DNA of 64,000 nucleotides from NCBI RefSeq assembly GCF_008119785.1, contig NZ_VSFA01000020.1:1-64000 (forward strand), in the 5' to 3' direction. Position 1 is the stretch's first letter; the number at the start of each line of letters is the position of its first letter. Shown one piece after another: positions 1 to 8,533 of the stretch. Origin of the DNA: Micromonospora sp. MP36. GTDB lineage: Bacteria > Actinomycetota > Actinomycetes > Mycobacteriales > Micromonosporaceae. The position numbers were made by a program, and so were the translations under genes. The notes below the pieces were generated by a model. That model ran no database searches. It saw only the letters and a program-made list of their open reading frames with translations, and was not told the DNA's origin.

Positions 1-67
1 TGCGCGGATCGCTCGACTTACGAAACACGCCTTAGGCCCGGACGGCCGGCCGGTGGGGGCGGCCGGG

Positions 68-2269
68 TCAGCCCTTCTCCAGGTATTCGGCGCGTTCCTC
101 GTCGACCAGGGCCGCGACCGAGGCGGCCAGGGCGGGGTGCCGGGCCAGCTCCGGGTCCTCCTCGACCAGGGCGATCGCCTCGGCCCGGGCGTCCCGGATC
201 AGGTCGGTGTCCCGCAGCAGCGACAGCAGCCGCAGGTGGGAGCGACGGCCGGACTGGGTGGCACCGAGTACGTCGCCCTCGCGGCGCTGTTCCAGGTCGA
301 GTTCGGCGAGCTTGAAGCCGTCCGTGGTGGAGGCGACCGCGTCCAGCCGCTCCCGGGCGGACGAGCCTTCCACCGCCTCGGTGACCAGCAGGCAGAGGCC
401 GGGGGCCGCGCCACGGCCCACCCGGCCACGCAACTGGTGCAGCTGGGAGACGCCGAACCGGTCGGCGTCCAGCACGATCATCACGGTGGCGTTGGGCACG
501 TTCACGCCCACCTCGACCACCGTGGTGGCCACCAGCACGTCCAGGTCGCCCGCGGCGAAGGAGCGCATCACCGCGTCCTTCTCGTCGGCCGGCAGCCGCC
601 CGTGCAGCACCCCGATCCGCAGCCCGTGCAGCGGCCCTTCCTCCAGCAGCGGCGCCACCTCGGTCACCGCCAACGGGGGACGCCGCCCGTTGTCGTCCTC
701 GCGCGGCGGCTCCTCCTCCGAGGCCGGCCCTTCACCGATCCGCGGGCAGACCACGTACGCCTGGTGTCCCTTGGCGACCTCCTCGCGCAGCCGGCGCCAG
801 GCCCGGTCCAGGAAGGCCGGCTTCTCGGCGGCCGGCACCACGTGGGAGGCGATCGGCGAACGCCCCTGCGGCAGCTGGGACAGCGTGGAGGTCTCCAGGT
901 CGCCGTAGACGGTCATGGCCACCGTGCGGGGGATCGGGGTGGCGGTCATCACCAGCACGTGCGGCGGCTGGTCGGCCTTGGCCCGCAGCGCGTCCCGCTG
1001 CTCCACGCCGAACCGGTGCTGCTCGTCGACCACCACCAGACCGAGGTCGTGGAAGTCGACCCCCTCGTAGAGCAGGGCGTGGGTGCCGAGCACGATCCCG
1101 GCCCGCCCCTCGGCCACCTCGGCGAGCGCCCGCCGCCGGGCCGCGGCGCCGAGCGAGCCGGTGACCAGCTCCACCCGGGTGGCGTCGTCGGCGGCGCCCA
1201 GCTCGCCGGCCCGGGCGAGCGGGCCGAGCAGGTCGAGCATGCCCCGGTAGTGCTGGGCCGCGAGCACCTCGGTCGGGGCGAGCAGCGCGGCCTGCCCGCC
1301 CGCGTCGACCACCTGGAGCATGGCCCGCAGCGCGACCACCGTCTTGCCGGAGCCGACCTCGCCCTGGAGCAGCCGGTGCATCGGGTGCGCGGTGGCCAGG
1401 TCGGCGGCGATCTCCCGGCCGACGGACTGCTGGCCGGGGGTCAGCTCGTAGGGCAGCCGGGCGTCGAAGGCGTCCAGCAGGCCGCCCGGTTTCGCGGGGC
1501 GGGCCTGGGCTGGCCAGGCCGCCGCCCGGTGCTTGCGCTGCACCAGGGTGAGCTGCACGGCGAACGCCTCGTCCCACTTGAGCCGGCGCCGGGCCCGGTA
1601 GAGCTCCTCCTTGCTGGACGGCCGGTGGATCTCGCGCAGCGCGGTGCCGATGCCGACCAGGTTGCGGCTGGCCCGCACCGTGGCGGGCAGCGGGTCCTCC
1701 GGCGGGGTGAACGTGTCCAGCACCACCCGGACGCAGCGGGCGATCACCCAGGTCGGTACCGCCGCCGCGGCCGGGTAGACCGGGATCAGCGCCCCGGCGA
1801 ACTCCTCGACCTCCTCGGTGGCCGCCGCCTCGCCGTCGCCGCCCGCCCCGAGCAGCACGTACTCCGGGCCGTTGAGCTGCCGCTTGCCCCGGAACTCGGT
1901 GACCTTGCCGGCGAAGAGCCCCCACCGGCCCGGGCGCAGGTCCCGCTCCCGCCACGCCTGGTTGCCGAAGAAGGTGAGGGTGAGCACCCCGCCGGAGCCG
2001 TCCCCGACGGTCACCTCCAGCAGGTTGCCCCGGCGCTGGCGCATCGGCCGGACCGCGGTGCGCTGCACCTGGGCCAGCACGGTCACCTGCTCCCCCACGT
2101 CCAGCGAGCGGATGTCGGTGTGCTCGCCGCGCTCGTCGTAGCGGCGCGGGAAGTGGTAGATCAGGTCGCCGGCGGTGTGCAGGTCGAGGTGGCTGGCCAG
2201 GGCCTTGGCGGTCTTCTCCCCGACCAGCTTCTTCAGCGGCGTGTCCACCGTGGCCGGCTCGCTCGTCAT
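68..2269 (-). CDS. recG: ATP-dependent DNA helicase RecG
   Basis: RecG remodels stalled replication forks and Holliday junctions by translocating on double-stranded DNA. The 733-residue product has the family's normal length. An N-terminal wedge/OB region is followed by superfamily-2 helicase domains, with Walker A GEVGSGKT near residue 303, the DEQH box (VVDEQHRFG) near residue 414, and a helicase-C part with the TTVVEVGVNVPNA segment. The ATG at 2269 is chosen because MTSEPATVDTPLKKL begins just before the conserved N-terminus and overlaps the stop of the upstream DAK2 gene by four bases (ATGA), implying translational coupling. The frame stays open further upstream only because of high GC. 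The identification is firm. Confidence 0.95.
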   Translation of the reverse strand: MTSEPATVDTPLKKLVGEKTAKALASHLDLHTAGDLIYHFPRRYDERGEHTDIRSLDVGEQVTVLAQVQRTAVRPMRQRRGNLLEVTVGDGSGGVLTLTFFGNQAWRERDLRPGRWGLFAGKVTEFRGKRQLNGPEYVLLGAGGDGEAAATEEVEEFAGALIPVYPAAAAVPTWVIARCVRVVLDTFTPPEDPLPATVRASRNLVGIGTALREIHRPSSKEELYRARRRLKWDEAFAVQLTLVQRKHRAAAWPAQARPAKPGGLLDAFDARLPYELTPGQQSVGREIAADLATAHPMHRLLQGEVGSGKTVVALRAMLQVVDAGGQAALLAPTEVLAAQHYRGMLDLLGPLARAGELGAADDATRVELVTGSLGAAARRRALAEVAEGRAGIVLGTHALLYEGVDFHDLGLVVVDEQHRFGVEQRDALRAKADQPPHVLVMTATPIPRTVAMTVYGDLETSTLSQLPQGRSPIASHVVPAAEKPAFLDRAWRRLREEVAKGHQAYVVCPRIGEGPASEEEPPREDDNGRRPPLAVTEVAPLLEEGPLHGLRIGVLHGRLPADEKDAVMRSFAAGDLDVLVATTVVEVGVNVPNATVMIVLDADRFGVSQLHQLRGRVGRGAAPGLCLLVTEAVEGSSARERLDAVASTTDGFKLAELDLEQRREGDVLGATQSGRRSHLRLLSLLRDTDLIRDARAEAIALVEEDPELARHPALAASVAALVDEERAEYLEKG

Positions 2270-3909
2270 TCGACCCCCACCAGGAGCGGATAGTGCGGCT
2301 GCCCGCCCTCGTACGCCTGCACCTCCACGAACGGCCAGGACCGCTCGACGTGCTCGCGTACCCGGTCGGCCAGTCCGTCCGGGGCGTCCGCCCCGCACAG
2401 CAGGGTGACCAGTTCGCCGCCGCCGCCGAGCATCCGGTCGACCACGGCGGTGCAGGTGTCGAGCAGCTCGGCGCCGATCAGGTGCACCTCCCCCTCGACC
2501 AGCGCCAGCACGTCGCCCGGCCGGCACGGCCCGGCCACCGTGAGCGCCTCCTTGCCGGCGTGGCAGACCTCGGCGTACCGGCAGGCGCCGGCGGCCTCGG
2601 CCATGGCGATGACGTCGTCCTCGAAGCGGCGGGACGGGTCGCGGACGGCGAGGGCGGCGAGCGCCTGCACCGGGGAGCGGGTGGGCACCACGCTCACCTT
2701 CACCCCGAGCCGGTGCGCCTCCCGCGCGGCCGTGCTGGCCACCGACTGGGTGTTGGGGTCGTTCGGCAGCACCACCACCCGGGCGGCGCCGGTGGCGCGG
2801 ATCGTGTCGAGCAGCTCGCCGGTGGACGGGTTGGCCGGCACCACGGTGGCGCCCTCGGCCCGGAACAGCTCGGCGATGCCGGCGCCGGTGGCCACCACCA
2901 CGGCGGCCCGGCCGTCGGCCAGCGGGGTCGGCGGGGACGCGGCCTGGTCGGCGAAGCGGGTCACCGTGATCCGGTGCGGGCGGCCGGCGACCACGCCCGC
3001 CTCGATCGCCGCACCGACGTCGTTGACGTGCACGTGCACGTTCCATGTCCCGATGGCTGGGCCGGCGTCACCGACGATGACGAGGGAGTCGCCGAGCGCG
3101 CCCAGTTCGGCGCGCAGCCGGACGACCGCCTCGTCGGTGGCGTCGAGCAGATACTGCACCTCGTAGGCGTACGCCGAGGAGCCGGTCTCGCGGACCGCGG
3201 TGGCGGGCGGGCGGACCGCGGGCGACGTGGGCGCCGGCGGCCGGGGGCTCTCCCCGGTGACCACCTCGACCAGCGCGTCCAGCAGCACGCAGAGGCCCCG
3301 GCCACCGGCGTCGACCACGCCGGCGCGGGCCAGCGCCGGCAACTGCTCGGGGGTACGCGCGAGCGCGCCGGCCGCCCCGGCCGCCGCGGCTCGGGTCACC
3401 GCGCGCAGGTCGTCGCTGTCCGCCTGCTCGGCGGCGCGTGCCGCGGCGGCGACCACGCTGAGCAGGGTGCCCTCGACCGGCTGGGCGACCGCGGCGTACG
3501 CGGCGGTGGTGGCCAAGCCCAGCGCGGCGGCGAACTGCCGGCCGCGGACCGCCGGGGCGGGGGCGAGCGCCTCGGCGAATCCCCGCAGGATCTGCGAGAG
3601 GATCACCCCGGAGTTGCCCCGCGCTCCCAGCAGCGCGCCCCGGGCCATCAGCCGCAGCGCGTGCCCGTGCGGGGTGTGCCCGTCCTCGGGGAGGGTCTCC
3701 AGGTCCATGGCGAGGGCCTGCTGCGCGGAGGTGAGGGTGAGCACCAGGTTGGTGCCGGTGTCCCCGTCCGGGACCGGGTAGACGTTGAGGTCGTCGATCT
3801 CGCCCTGGTGCCGTTGGAGGGCGGCCAGCCCGCTCGCGCACCAGCGGCGTACCGCGGCGGCGTCGAGGGTGTCCAGCACGTCGGGAAGCCTACTGGCGCG
3901 CACCGACAC
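2266..3909 (-). CDS. DAK2-domain (fatty-acid/dihydroxyacetone kinase-like) protein
   Basis: This 547-residue protein belongs to the YloV/FakA-like DAK2 family. The N-terminal kinase-type domain shows the nucleotide-binding PVPDGDTGTN near residue 43 and GARGNSG near residue 94. A middle linker and a C-terminal region with LPNDPN and the DegV-partner-like fold follow. In firmicutes the homologue phosphorylates fatty acids bound to DegV-type proteins; no DegV gene is seen here, so the substrate is open. It lies directly upstream of recG with a 4-base overlap, an arrangement also known in mycobacteria. The start is one of two GTG codons six bases apart (3909 or 3903); no strong ribosome binding site separates them. 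Confidence 0.85.
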   Translation of the reverse strand: MSVRASRLPDVLDTLDAAAVRRWCASGLAALQRHQGEIDDLNVYPVPDGDTGTNLVLTLTSAQQALAMDLETLPEDGHTPHGHALRLMARGALLGARGNSGVILSQILRGFAEALAPAPAVRGRQFAAALGLATTAAYAAVAQPVEGTLLSVVAAAARAAEQADSDDLRAVTRAAAAGAAGALARTPEQLPALARAGVVDAGGRGLCVLLDALVEVVTGESPRPPAPTSPAVRPPATAVRETGSSAYAYEVQYLLDATDEAVVRLRAELGALGDSLVIVGDAGPAIGTWNVHVHVNDVGAAIEAGVVAGRPHRITVTRFADQAASPPTPLADGRAAVVVATGAGIAELFRAEGATVVPANPSTGELLDTIRATGAARVVVLPNDPNTQSVASTAAREAHRLGVKVSVVPTRSPVQALAALAVRDPSRRFEDDVIAMAEAAGACRYAEVCHAGKEALTVAGPCRPGDVLALVEGEVHLIGAELLDTCTAVVDRMLGGGGELVTLLCGADAPDGLADRVREHVERSWPFVEVQAYEGGQPHYPLLVGVE

Positions 3910-4073
3910 GCGCCGAGGTCGGCCGGTTCCGGCCGGCGTGTCCGACCGTCAGGGGCGGCGGTCGGGGACCGGGCCGGGCCGGTACGCTGGGCGGGACAAC
4001 ACCGACAGCTCCACCTCTGCGCGTCTGACGCCGCGCCGCGACCTGGAGCCGTCGACCACCCAGGCCGGGCCGG

Positions 4074-4104
4074 TTGGGCGTACCGGCGAGCCATCGGGTA
4101 ACCT
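4074..4104 (+). promoter_or_regulatory. possible rpmB promoter
   Basis: TTGGGC (4074-4079) and TAACCT (4099-4104) are separated by 19 bases and lie about 65 bases before the rpmB start. The hexamers resemble a housekeeping promoter but the spacing is long, so this is only a candidate. Confidence 0.3.
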
Positions 4105-4168
4105 GGCCAGGTTGCCCGGGCAGCGCCTGGCGGCGACCTCATGAACGTTTCAAACCCAGGAGTATCCC

Positions 4169-4360
4169 GTGGCTAGCGTGTGCGACGTCTGTGGCAAGGG
4201 GCCGGGCTTCGGCCACAACGTGTCCCACTCGCACCGGCGGACCAACCGCCGCTGGAACCCGAACATCCAGTCGGTGCGTACCCCGGCCGGTGGCGGCACC
4301 ACCAAGAAGATGCAGGTCTGCACCTCGTGCATCAAGGCCGGCAAGGTCACCCGCGCCTGA
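4169..4360 (+). CDS. rpmB: 50S ribosomal protein L28 (zinc-binding form)
   Basis: This 63-residue protein matches bacterial L28, a component of the large ribosomal subunit. Four cysteines in two CxxC pairs (C5/C8 and C51/C54) make it the zinc-binding C+ form. Actinobacteria often carry a zinc-independent paralogue elsewhere under Zur control; none is in this window. The GTG start at 4169 follows an AGGAG ribosome binding site at 4158-4162. The gene is transcribed divergently from the DAK2 gene and ends shortly before a strong hairpin terminator. Confidence 0.95.
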   Translation: MASVCDVCGKGPGFGHNVSHSHRRTNRRWNPNIQSVRTPAGGGTTKKMQVCTSCIKAGKVTRA

Positions 4361-4387
4361 CGCGGTAGCGCCACCCAGAACTCGTCG

Positions 4388-4420
4388 GAAGCCGGCGGAC
4401 CGGAAGGGTCCGCCGGCTTC
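4388..4420 (+). terminator. terminator after rpmB
   Basis: A perfect 13-bp stem (4388-4400 with 4408-4420) with a 7-nt loop lies 28 bases after the rpmB stop and is followed by TGTCGT rather than a long T run. Confidence 0.75.
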
Positions 4421-4548
4421 TGTCGTGTCCGAAATCAGGAGCTGAGGGCTGGCCGACCGGCTGGCGACCCGGCCCTCGGGGCCCGGTTAGGGTCGTGCTG
4501 CGCCGGCTGTCCGGTCCGGCGGCGGTGGGGCGTGGGGAGGAACGACCG

Positions 4549-5802
4549 GTGCACCTGGACCTGGGGCGCGACGAGATGGTGGTGGTCGGCGCGTCGCTCG
4601 GCTCGCTGCAGTGGTTCAACCAGGAGCTGCCGCCCGGCACTGTGGTCCTCGTCGAGGAGCCCGACGTGATCCGCCGCCGCGGCCTCGAACGCATCGCGGC
4701 CGAGCTGCCCCTCGTCTCCCGGCTGGTGCCGGCCGCGTACCAGACCGGTCTCGACGTCGACGCGCTGCTCGCCCGGGAACCCGGCCTGGCCACCGCCCGG
4801 CTCGTCATGCCCGGCCTGGAGTACGGGGTCGCCGCCACCGCCCGGCTGGCCGAGCGGCTCGGCCTGCCCGGGCCCGGGGTGCCGGCGGCCGACGTGTTCA
4901 CCGACAAGCACCGGATGCGGCTGCTCGCCGGCACCGCTGGCTTGGCCAACCCGGCGTACGAGCTGGTCGACGACCCGGCGCGGGCGACCGAGTTCGCCCG
5001 CCGCCACGGCGGCCGCTGCGTGCTCAAGCCCACCCGCCGCTCCGGCAGCCTCGGGGTGCAGCTCATCGCCGACCCGGCGGAGATCGCCGCCGCCTGGGCG
5101 ACCAGCGCGACGCCGCAGGAGCCGGTCGACGCCACCGCGGACCTGCCCACCGAGGTGCTGGTCGAGGAGCTGCTGGCCGGCTCGGAGCACAGCGTGGAAC
5201 TGCTGGTCGCCGACGGCGAGCCGATCTTCGCCAACGTCACGGACAAGCGGATCGTCGGCGGCCGGTTCCCGGTGGAGAGCGGCCACACCGTGCCGTCCGC
5301 GCTCCCCGAGGCGGAGCACCAGACGCTGCGCGACGCCGCCGTCCGGCTCGCCCGGGCCGCCGACTTCCGCAGCGGCATGCTGCACAGCGAGTGGATCCTG
5401 GTCGACGGCGCGCCGACGCTGGTGGAGTGCGCGGCGCGGATGCCCGGCGACATGATCACCGCCCTGGTCTCGATCGCCTACGAGTGCGGCTTCATCGAGG
5501 CGTACCTGCGGGTGCTGCGTGGCGAACGGCCCGCGCTGCCGGCCCGGCCGTCCGGCGCGGCTGCGGTGGAGTTCCTGGTCGCCCCGCCCGGGCGGGTCAC
5601 CGCCGTGGACGGGGTCAAGGCGGCGCTGCGGTTGCCCGGCGTGCTCGACGTGCAGGTCGACGTCGCCGTCGGGGACACCGTGCCGGAGCTGCTCTCCTCG
5701 GCCCAGCGCAGCGGTCACCTGCTGGCCTGGGGCACCGACCCGACCGGCGCGGAGAGCGCGGCCCGCAAGGCCGCCGACCAGGTCCACATCACCGTCGCCT
5801 GA
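4549..5802 (+). CDS. ATP-grasp domain protein (carboxylate-amine ligase type)
   Basis: The 417-residue product has an ATP-grasp fold: an N-terminal region (VVVGASLGSL), the ATP-binding loop RCVLKPTRRSGSLGVQL near residue 156, the VLVEELLAGSEHSVELLV hinge segment, and metal-ligand residues in the LVECAARMPGD segment. A C-terminal domain resembles those of carbamoyl-phosphate-synthase-like ligases. Such enzymes join a carboxylate to an amine or thiol through an acylphosphate; the substrate cannot be read from sequence. The GTG at 4549 is preferred over an in-frame GTG at 4495 because GGGGAGG lies 8 bases before it and a TAGGGT -10-like hexamer (4488-4493) overlaps the upstream candidate. Confidence 0.8.
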   Translation: MHLDLGRDEMVVVGASLGSLQWFNQELPPGTVVLVEEPDVIRRRGLERIAAELPLVSRLVPAAYQTGLDVDALLAREPGLATARLVMPGLEYGVAATARLAERLGLPGPGVPAADVFTDKHRMRLLAGTAGLANPAYELVDDPARATEFARRHGGRCVLKPTRRSGSLGVQLIADPAEIAAAWATSATPQEPVDATADLPTEVLVEELLAGSEHSVELLVADGEPIFANVTDKRIVGGRFPVESGHTVPSALPEAEHQTLRDAAVRLARAADFRSGMLHSEWILVDGAPTLVECAARMPGDMITALVSIAYECGFIEAYLRVLRGERPALPARPSGAAAVEFLVAPPGRVTAVDGVKAALRLPGVLDVQVDVAVGDTVPELLSSAQRSGHLLAWGTDPTGAESAARKAADQVHITVA

Positions 5803-5934
5803 CCCGCCCCCGCACCCGGCGAGGCCGCGCCGGACAAGGCCGCCAGGTCGGCGATTCGGCGGTAACCGCGGCGGCCAACCCCGCCACATCGCCGATCTGC
5901 CGCCCGCACTCGGACTGCGCCCGGCAGCGCCCCG

Positions 5935-6402
5935 TCAGAGGACGCGGCCGAAGGAGAGGCAGCCCGGGGCGTCCTTGTAGAAGCCGAAGTTCGGGATCCG
6001 CTCGTAGCCGGCCGACGTGTACATGGCGATCGCCTCGGGCTGCCTGTCGCCGCACTCCAGGACCATCCGCTTGCGGCCCTGCTCCCGCGCCGACCGCTCG
6101 ACCGCCGCGAGCACCGACCGGGCGACGCCCCGGCCCCGGGCGGCCGGCGCGGTGTACATCCGCTTCAGCTCGGCCGTCTCGCCGTCGTCGCCGTGGCTGC
6201 GCCAGCCGCCACAGCCCACCGGCTGCCCGTCGAGGTAGGCGACCAGGAAGGTGCCCGCCGGGGGCTCGAACTCGGCGGCGTCGACCGGGGTGTCGTCGCC
6301 GCTGCCGCCGTACCGCTGGCCCAGGTCGGCCAGGGCCGCCCGGATCAGCGCCTGCGACTCGGGCGCGTCGAAGCGCCGCGCCCGGATCTCGATCTCACTC
6401 AC
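5935..6402 (-). CDS. GNAT-family N-acetyltransferase
   Basis: This 155-residue protein is a single GNAT domain. The acetyl-CoA loop (RGRGVARSVLAAVE) and the C-terminal EAIAMYTSAGYERI motif are visible. The acceptor is unknown. The GTG at 6402 (VSEIEIRARRF) starts the first conserved strand; the frame extends upstream without resemblance to the family. It lies just upstream of, but 3' to, thiL on the same strand, so the two could be co-transcribed. Confidence 0.8.
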   Translation of the reverse strand: MSEIEIRARRFDAPESQALIRAALADLGQRYGGSGDDTPVDAAEFEPPAGTFLVAYLDGQPVGCGGWRSHGDDGETAELKRMYTAPAARGRGVARSVLAAVERSAREQGRKRMVLECGDRQPEAIAMYTSAGYERIPNFGFYKDAPGCLSFGRVL

Positions 6403-6464
6403 GGATGCAGAGTACGACCGCAGCTGGCCCCGACCCGGGGCCGGCCGGCGACGTTGGTCGCAGA

Positions 6465-7409
6465 TCACTCCCGGCGGAAGTGGTCCCAGCCCGTCGGCCC
6501 CTCGTACGCGGCGCCGTCCACGGTCACCCCGGCACCCTCGGCCACCCGCCCGATCGGCCGCCAGCCCGCCGGCAGCGTCGCCGCCGCCGGGAAGGTCGCC
6601 GCCAGGGCGTGGTCCTCGCCGCCGGCCAGGATCCAGGAGTACGGGTCGACGCCGAGCGCCTGGGCCGCGTCGCGCATCTGCCGGGGCACCTCGAACGCGT
6701 CCCGGGTCAGGTCGATCGCCACGCCGCTGGCCTTCGCCACGTGCCCGAGGTCGGCGAGCAGCCCGTCCGAGACGTCGATCATGGCGGTGGCGCCGTGCCG
6801 GGCGGCCTCCGGGCCGGCCGCGTACGGCACCTCGGGGCGGCGGTACGCCTCGACCAGCAGCCGGGGTGTCCGGAAGCCCCGGGAAAGGACGGTGTAGCCG
6901 GCCGCCGCCCAGCCGGTGCGCCCGGCGAGCGCCACCACGTCTCCCGGGCGGGCACCGGAGCGGACCACCGGCGGCCGGCCGCCCAGGTCGCCCAGGGCGG
7001 TCACGGCGATGGTGATGATGGGGCTGGACGACATGTCGCCGCCGACCACGCCCGCCCCGACCAGGGCCGCCTCGGCGCCCAGCCCGTCGGCCAACTCCTC
7101 CGCCCAGCTCGTGTCCAGCTCGGCCGGGATGCAGAGGGCGACCAGCAGTGCGGTCGGGGTGGCGCCCATGGCCGTGATGTCGGCCAGGTTGGCGGCCGCC
7201 GCCCGGTGCCCGACGTCCCGCGCCCCGGACCAGTCCCGACGGAAGTGCCGCCCCTCGACCAGCACGTCGGTGGAGGCCACCACCCGCCGGTCCGGCGCCG
7301 CGACCACCGCCGCGTCGTCACCGGGCCCGAGCAGGCAGCTCTCCCCGTACGTCAACCGGGCGGTCACCCGGTCGATCAGCCCGAACTCCCCGACACCCGC
7401 GACTGTCAT
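6465..7409 (-). CDS. thiL: thiamine-monophosphate kinase
   Basis: ThiL phosphorylates thiamine monophosphate to the active cofactor thiamine diphosphate, which acetohydroxyacid synthase (ilvB in this window) requires. The 314 residues have the normal length. The N-terminal GEFGLIDR, metal/ATP-binding GPGDDAAV (residues 29-36), NLADITAMGA and VGGDMSSSP motifs are intact, and the MIDVSDGLLADLGH motif marks the second half. It is divergent from the Lrp-type gene at 7564. No thiamine-diphosphate riboswitch is evident upstream. Confidence 0.93.
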   Translation of the reverse strand: MTVAGVGEFGLIDRVTARLTYGESCLLGPGDDAAVVAAPDRRVVASTDVLVEGRHFRRDWSGARDVGHRAAAANLADITAMGATPTALLVALCIPAELDTSWAEELADGLGAEAALVGAGVVGGDMSSSPIITIAVTALGDLGGRPPVVRSGARPGDVVALAGRTGWAAAGYTVLSRGFRTPRLLVEAYRRPEVPYAAGPEAARHGATAMIDVSDGLLADLGHVAKASGVAIDLTRDAFEVPRQMRDAAQALGVDPYSWILAGGEDHALAATFPAAATLPAGWRPIGRVAEGAGVTVDGAAYEGPTGWDHFRRE

Positions 7410-7563
7410 GCCGTCCCCTCGTCGCGCTCACTCGTCACCCGCTCCGCCCACGCCGTGGCCTCGCTCACCGCGTCCGACCGGCCACCGATAGGGATCACGG
7501 CTGCTCCGTACGGTAGTTTCACCCTTCGGACCGCCCCAGGCGGCGACAGACGGAGGTCGAGTC

Positions 7564-7797
7564 GTGGTACAGGCGTACATCCTCATCCAGACCGAGGTCG
7601 GCCGGGCGCGTGACGTGGCCGGTCAGATCGCGGACCTTACCGGCGTGGTGCGCGTCGACGCCGTCACCGGGCCGTACGACGTGGTCGTTCTCACCGAGGC
7701 GAACACCGTCGACGAGCTCGGCAAACTCATCGTTAGCAAGGTGCAGATGGTGCCCGGCATCACCCGCACCCTCACGTGTTCGGTGGTGCGCCTGTAA
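7564..7797 (+). CDS. stand-alone Lrp/AsnC ligand-binding (RAM) domain protein
   Basis: The 77-residue protein is just the ligand-binding half of Lrp/AsnC regulators (a beta-alpha-beta-beta-alpha-beta fold, MVQAYILIQTEVG to the final TLTCSVVRL), with no DNA-binding helix-turn-helix. Such stand-alone RAM domains bind small effectors and oligomerise, but the role of this one is unknown. The GTG at 7564 follows a GGAGG at about 7553. The stop codon directly abuts the GTG of the DUF3515 gene, so the two form an operon. Confidence 0.85.
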   Translation: MVQAYILIQTEVGRARDVAGQIADLTGVVRVDAVTGPYDVVVLTEANTVDELGKLIVSKVQMVPGITRTLTCSVVRL

Positions 7798-8424
7798 GTG
7801 AACGAGATCACTACCTCTCCCGCTCCGGACGAGGCCCGAGCCGCCGATGAGGCCCCGCGCCGGGACCGGAGCACCCGTAGCGCCGCGCTGTGGGCGACCC
7901 TGGTCGCGCTGCCCGTGACCCTGGCCGTGGCCGGCTTCACCTTCGCCAAGCTGGCCCCGGACGAGCCGGCCGCCGCACCGCAGCCATCGGCGACCGCCGT
8001 GCGGCCGCAGTCGACCGCCCCGGTCGAGATGCCCGCCCCGGCCTTGGCCGAGCGGCCGGCGACGCTGTGCCGGGCCCTGCTGTCGCAGCTCCCGCCGAGC
8101 GTGCGCGACCTGAAGCAGCGGCCGGTCACCGCCGGCGCCGAGCAGAACGCCGCGTACGGCGACCCCGCGTTGACCGTGGCCTGCGGCGGTACCCCGCCGG
8201 TGGTCCAGCCCACCGACGAGGTGTGGACGGTCAACAAGGTCTGCTGGTACGCGGTGCAGGAGGCCGACGCCACCGTGCTGACCACCGTCGACCGGGAGAC
8301 CCCCGTCCGGGTCCGGCTGCCGAAGCAGTACGAGCAGCCGCTCCAGTGGGTCGCCCCGATCGCCGACGCGGTCGTCGCGGCCGTCCCCTCGGCCAAGACC
8401 GCCCCCTCCGGCTGCACCGCCTGA
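7798..8424 (+). CDS. DUF3515 family membrane-anchored protein
   Basis: The 208-residue protein has a charged N-terminal stretch, one membrane segment at about residues 32-52 (ALWATLVALPVTLAVAGFTF), a proline/alanine-rich linker and an extracytoplasmic domain with three cysteines. It matches the actinobacterial DUF3515 family, which conservatively neighbours ddl and thiL; function is unknown. Its GTG start immediately follows the stop of the upstream RAM gene. The location beside ddl suggests an envelope role, which is inference only. Confidence 0.8.
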   Translation: MNEITTSPAPDEARAADEAPRRDRSTRSAALWATLVALPVTLAVAGFTFAKLAPDEPAAAPQPSATAVRPQSTAPVEMPAPALAERPATLCRALLSQLPPSVRDLKQRPVTAGAEQNAAYGDPALTVACGGTPPVVQPTDEVWTVNKVCWYAVQEADATVLTTVDRETPVRVRLPKQYEQPLQWVAPIADAVVAAVPSAKTAPSGCTA

Positions 8425-8451
8425 CCCGGCACCCGTCATCGGGCGCTGATA

Positions 8452-8497
8452 CACGGAAAGAGTGGCCTTCCGCGCCGGAACGGCCACTCTTTCCGTG
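8452..8497. terminator. bidirectional terminator between DUF3515 gene and ddl
   Basis: A perfect 16-bp stem (8452-8467 with 8482-8497) with a 14-nt loop lies between the two convergent genes. Its arms carry GAAAG/CTTTC at the base, so it can act on both strands. Confidence 0.8.
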
Positions 8498-8533
8498 CAC
8501 CAGGGCGAATTCTGCCCGCCCGGCGCGACCGTC

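Noticed and set aside
53..4101. Long open frames on the plus strand opposite recG and the DAK2 gene
   Set aside because: They are GC-driven shadows of the real genes: compositionally biased (His/Gly/Gln/Arg-rich), without family resemblance, and without start signals.
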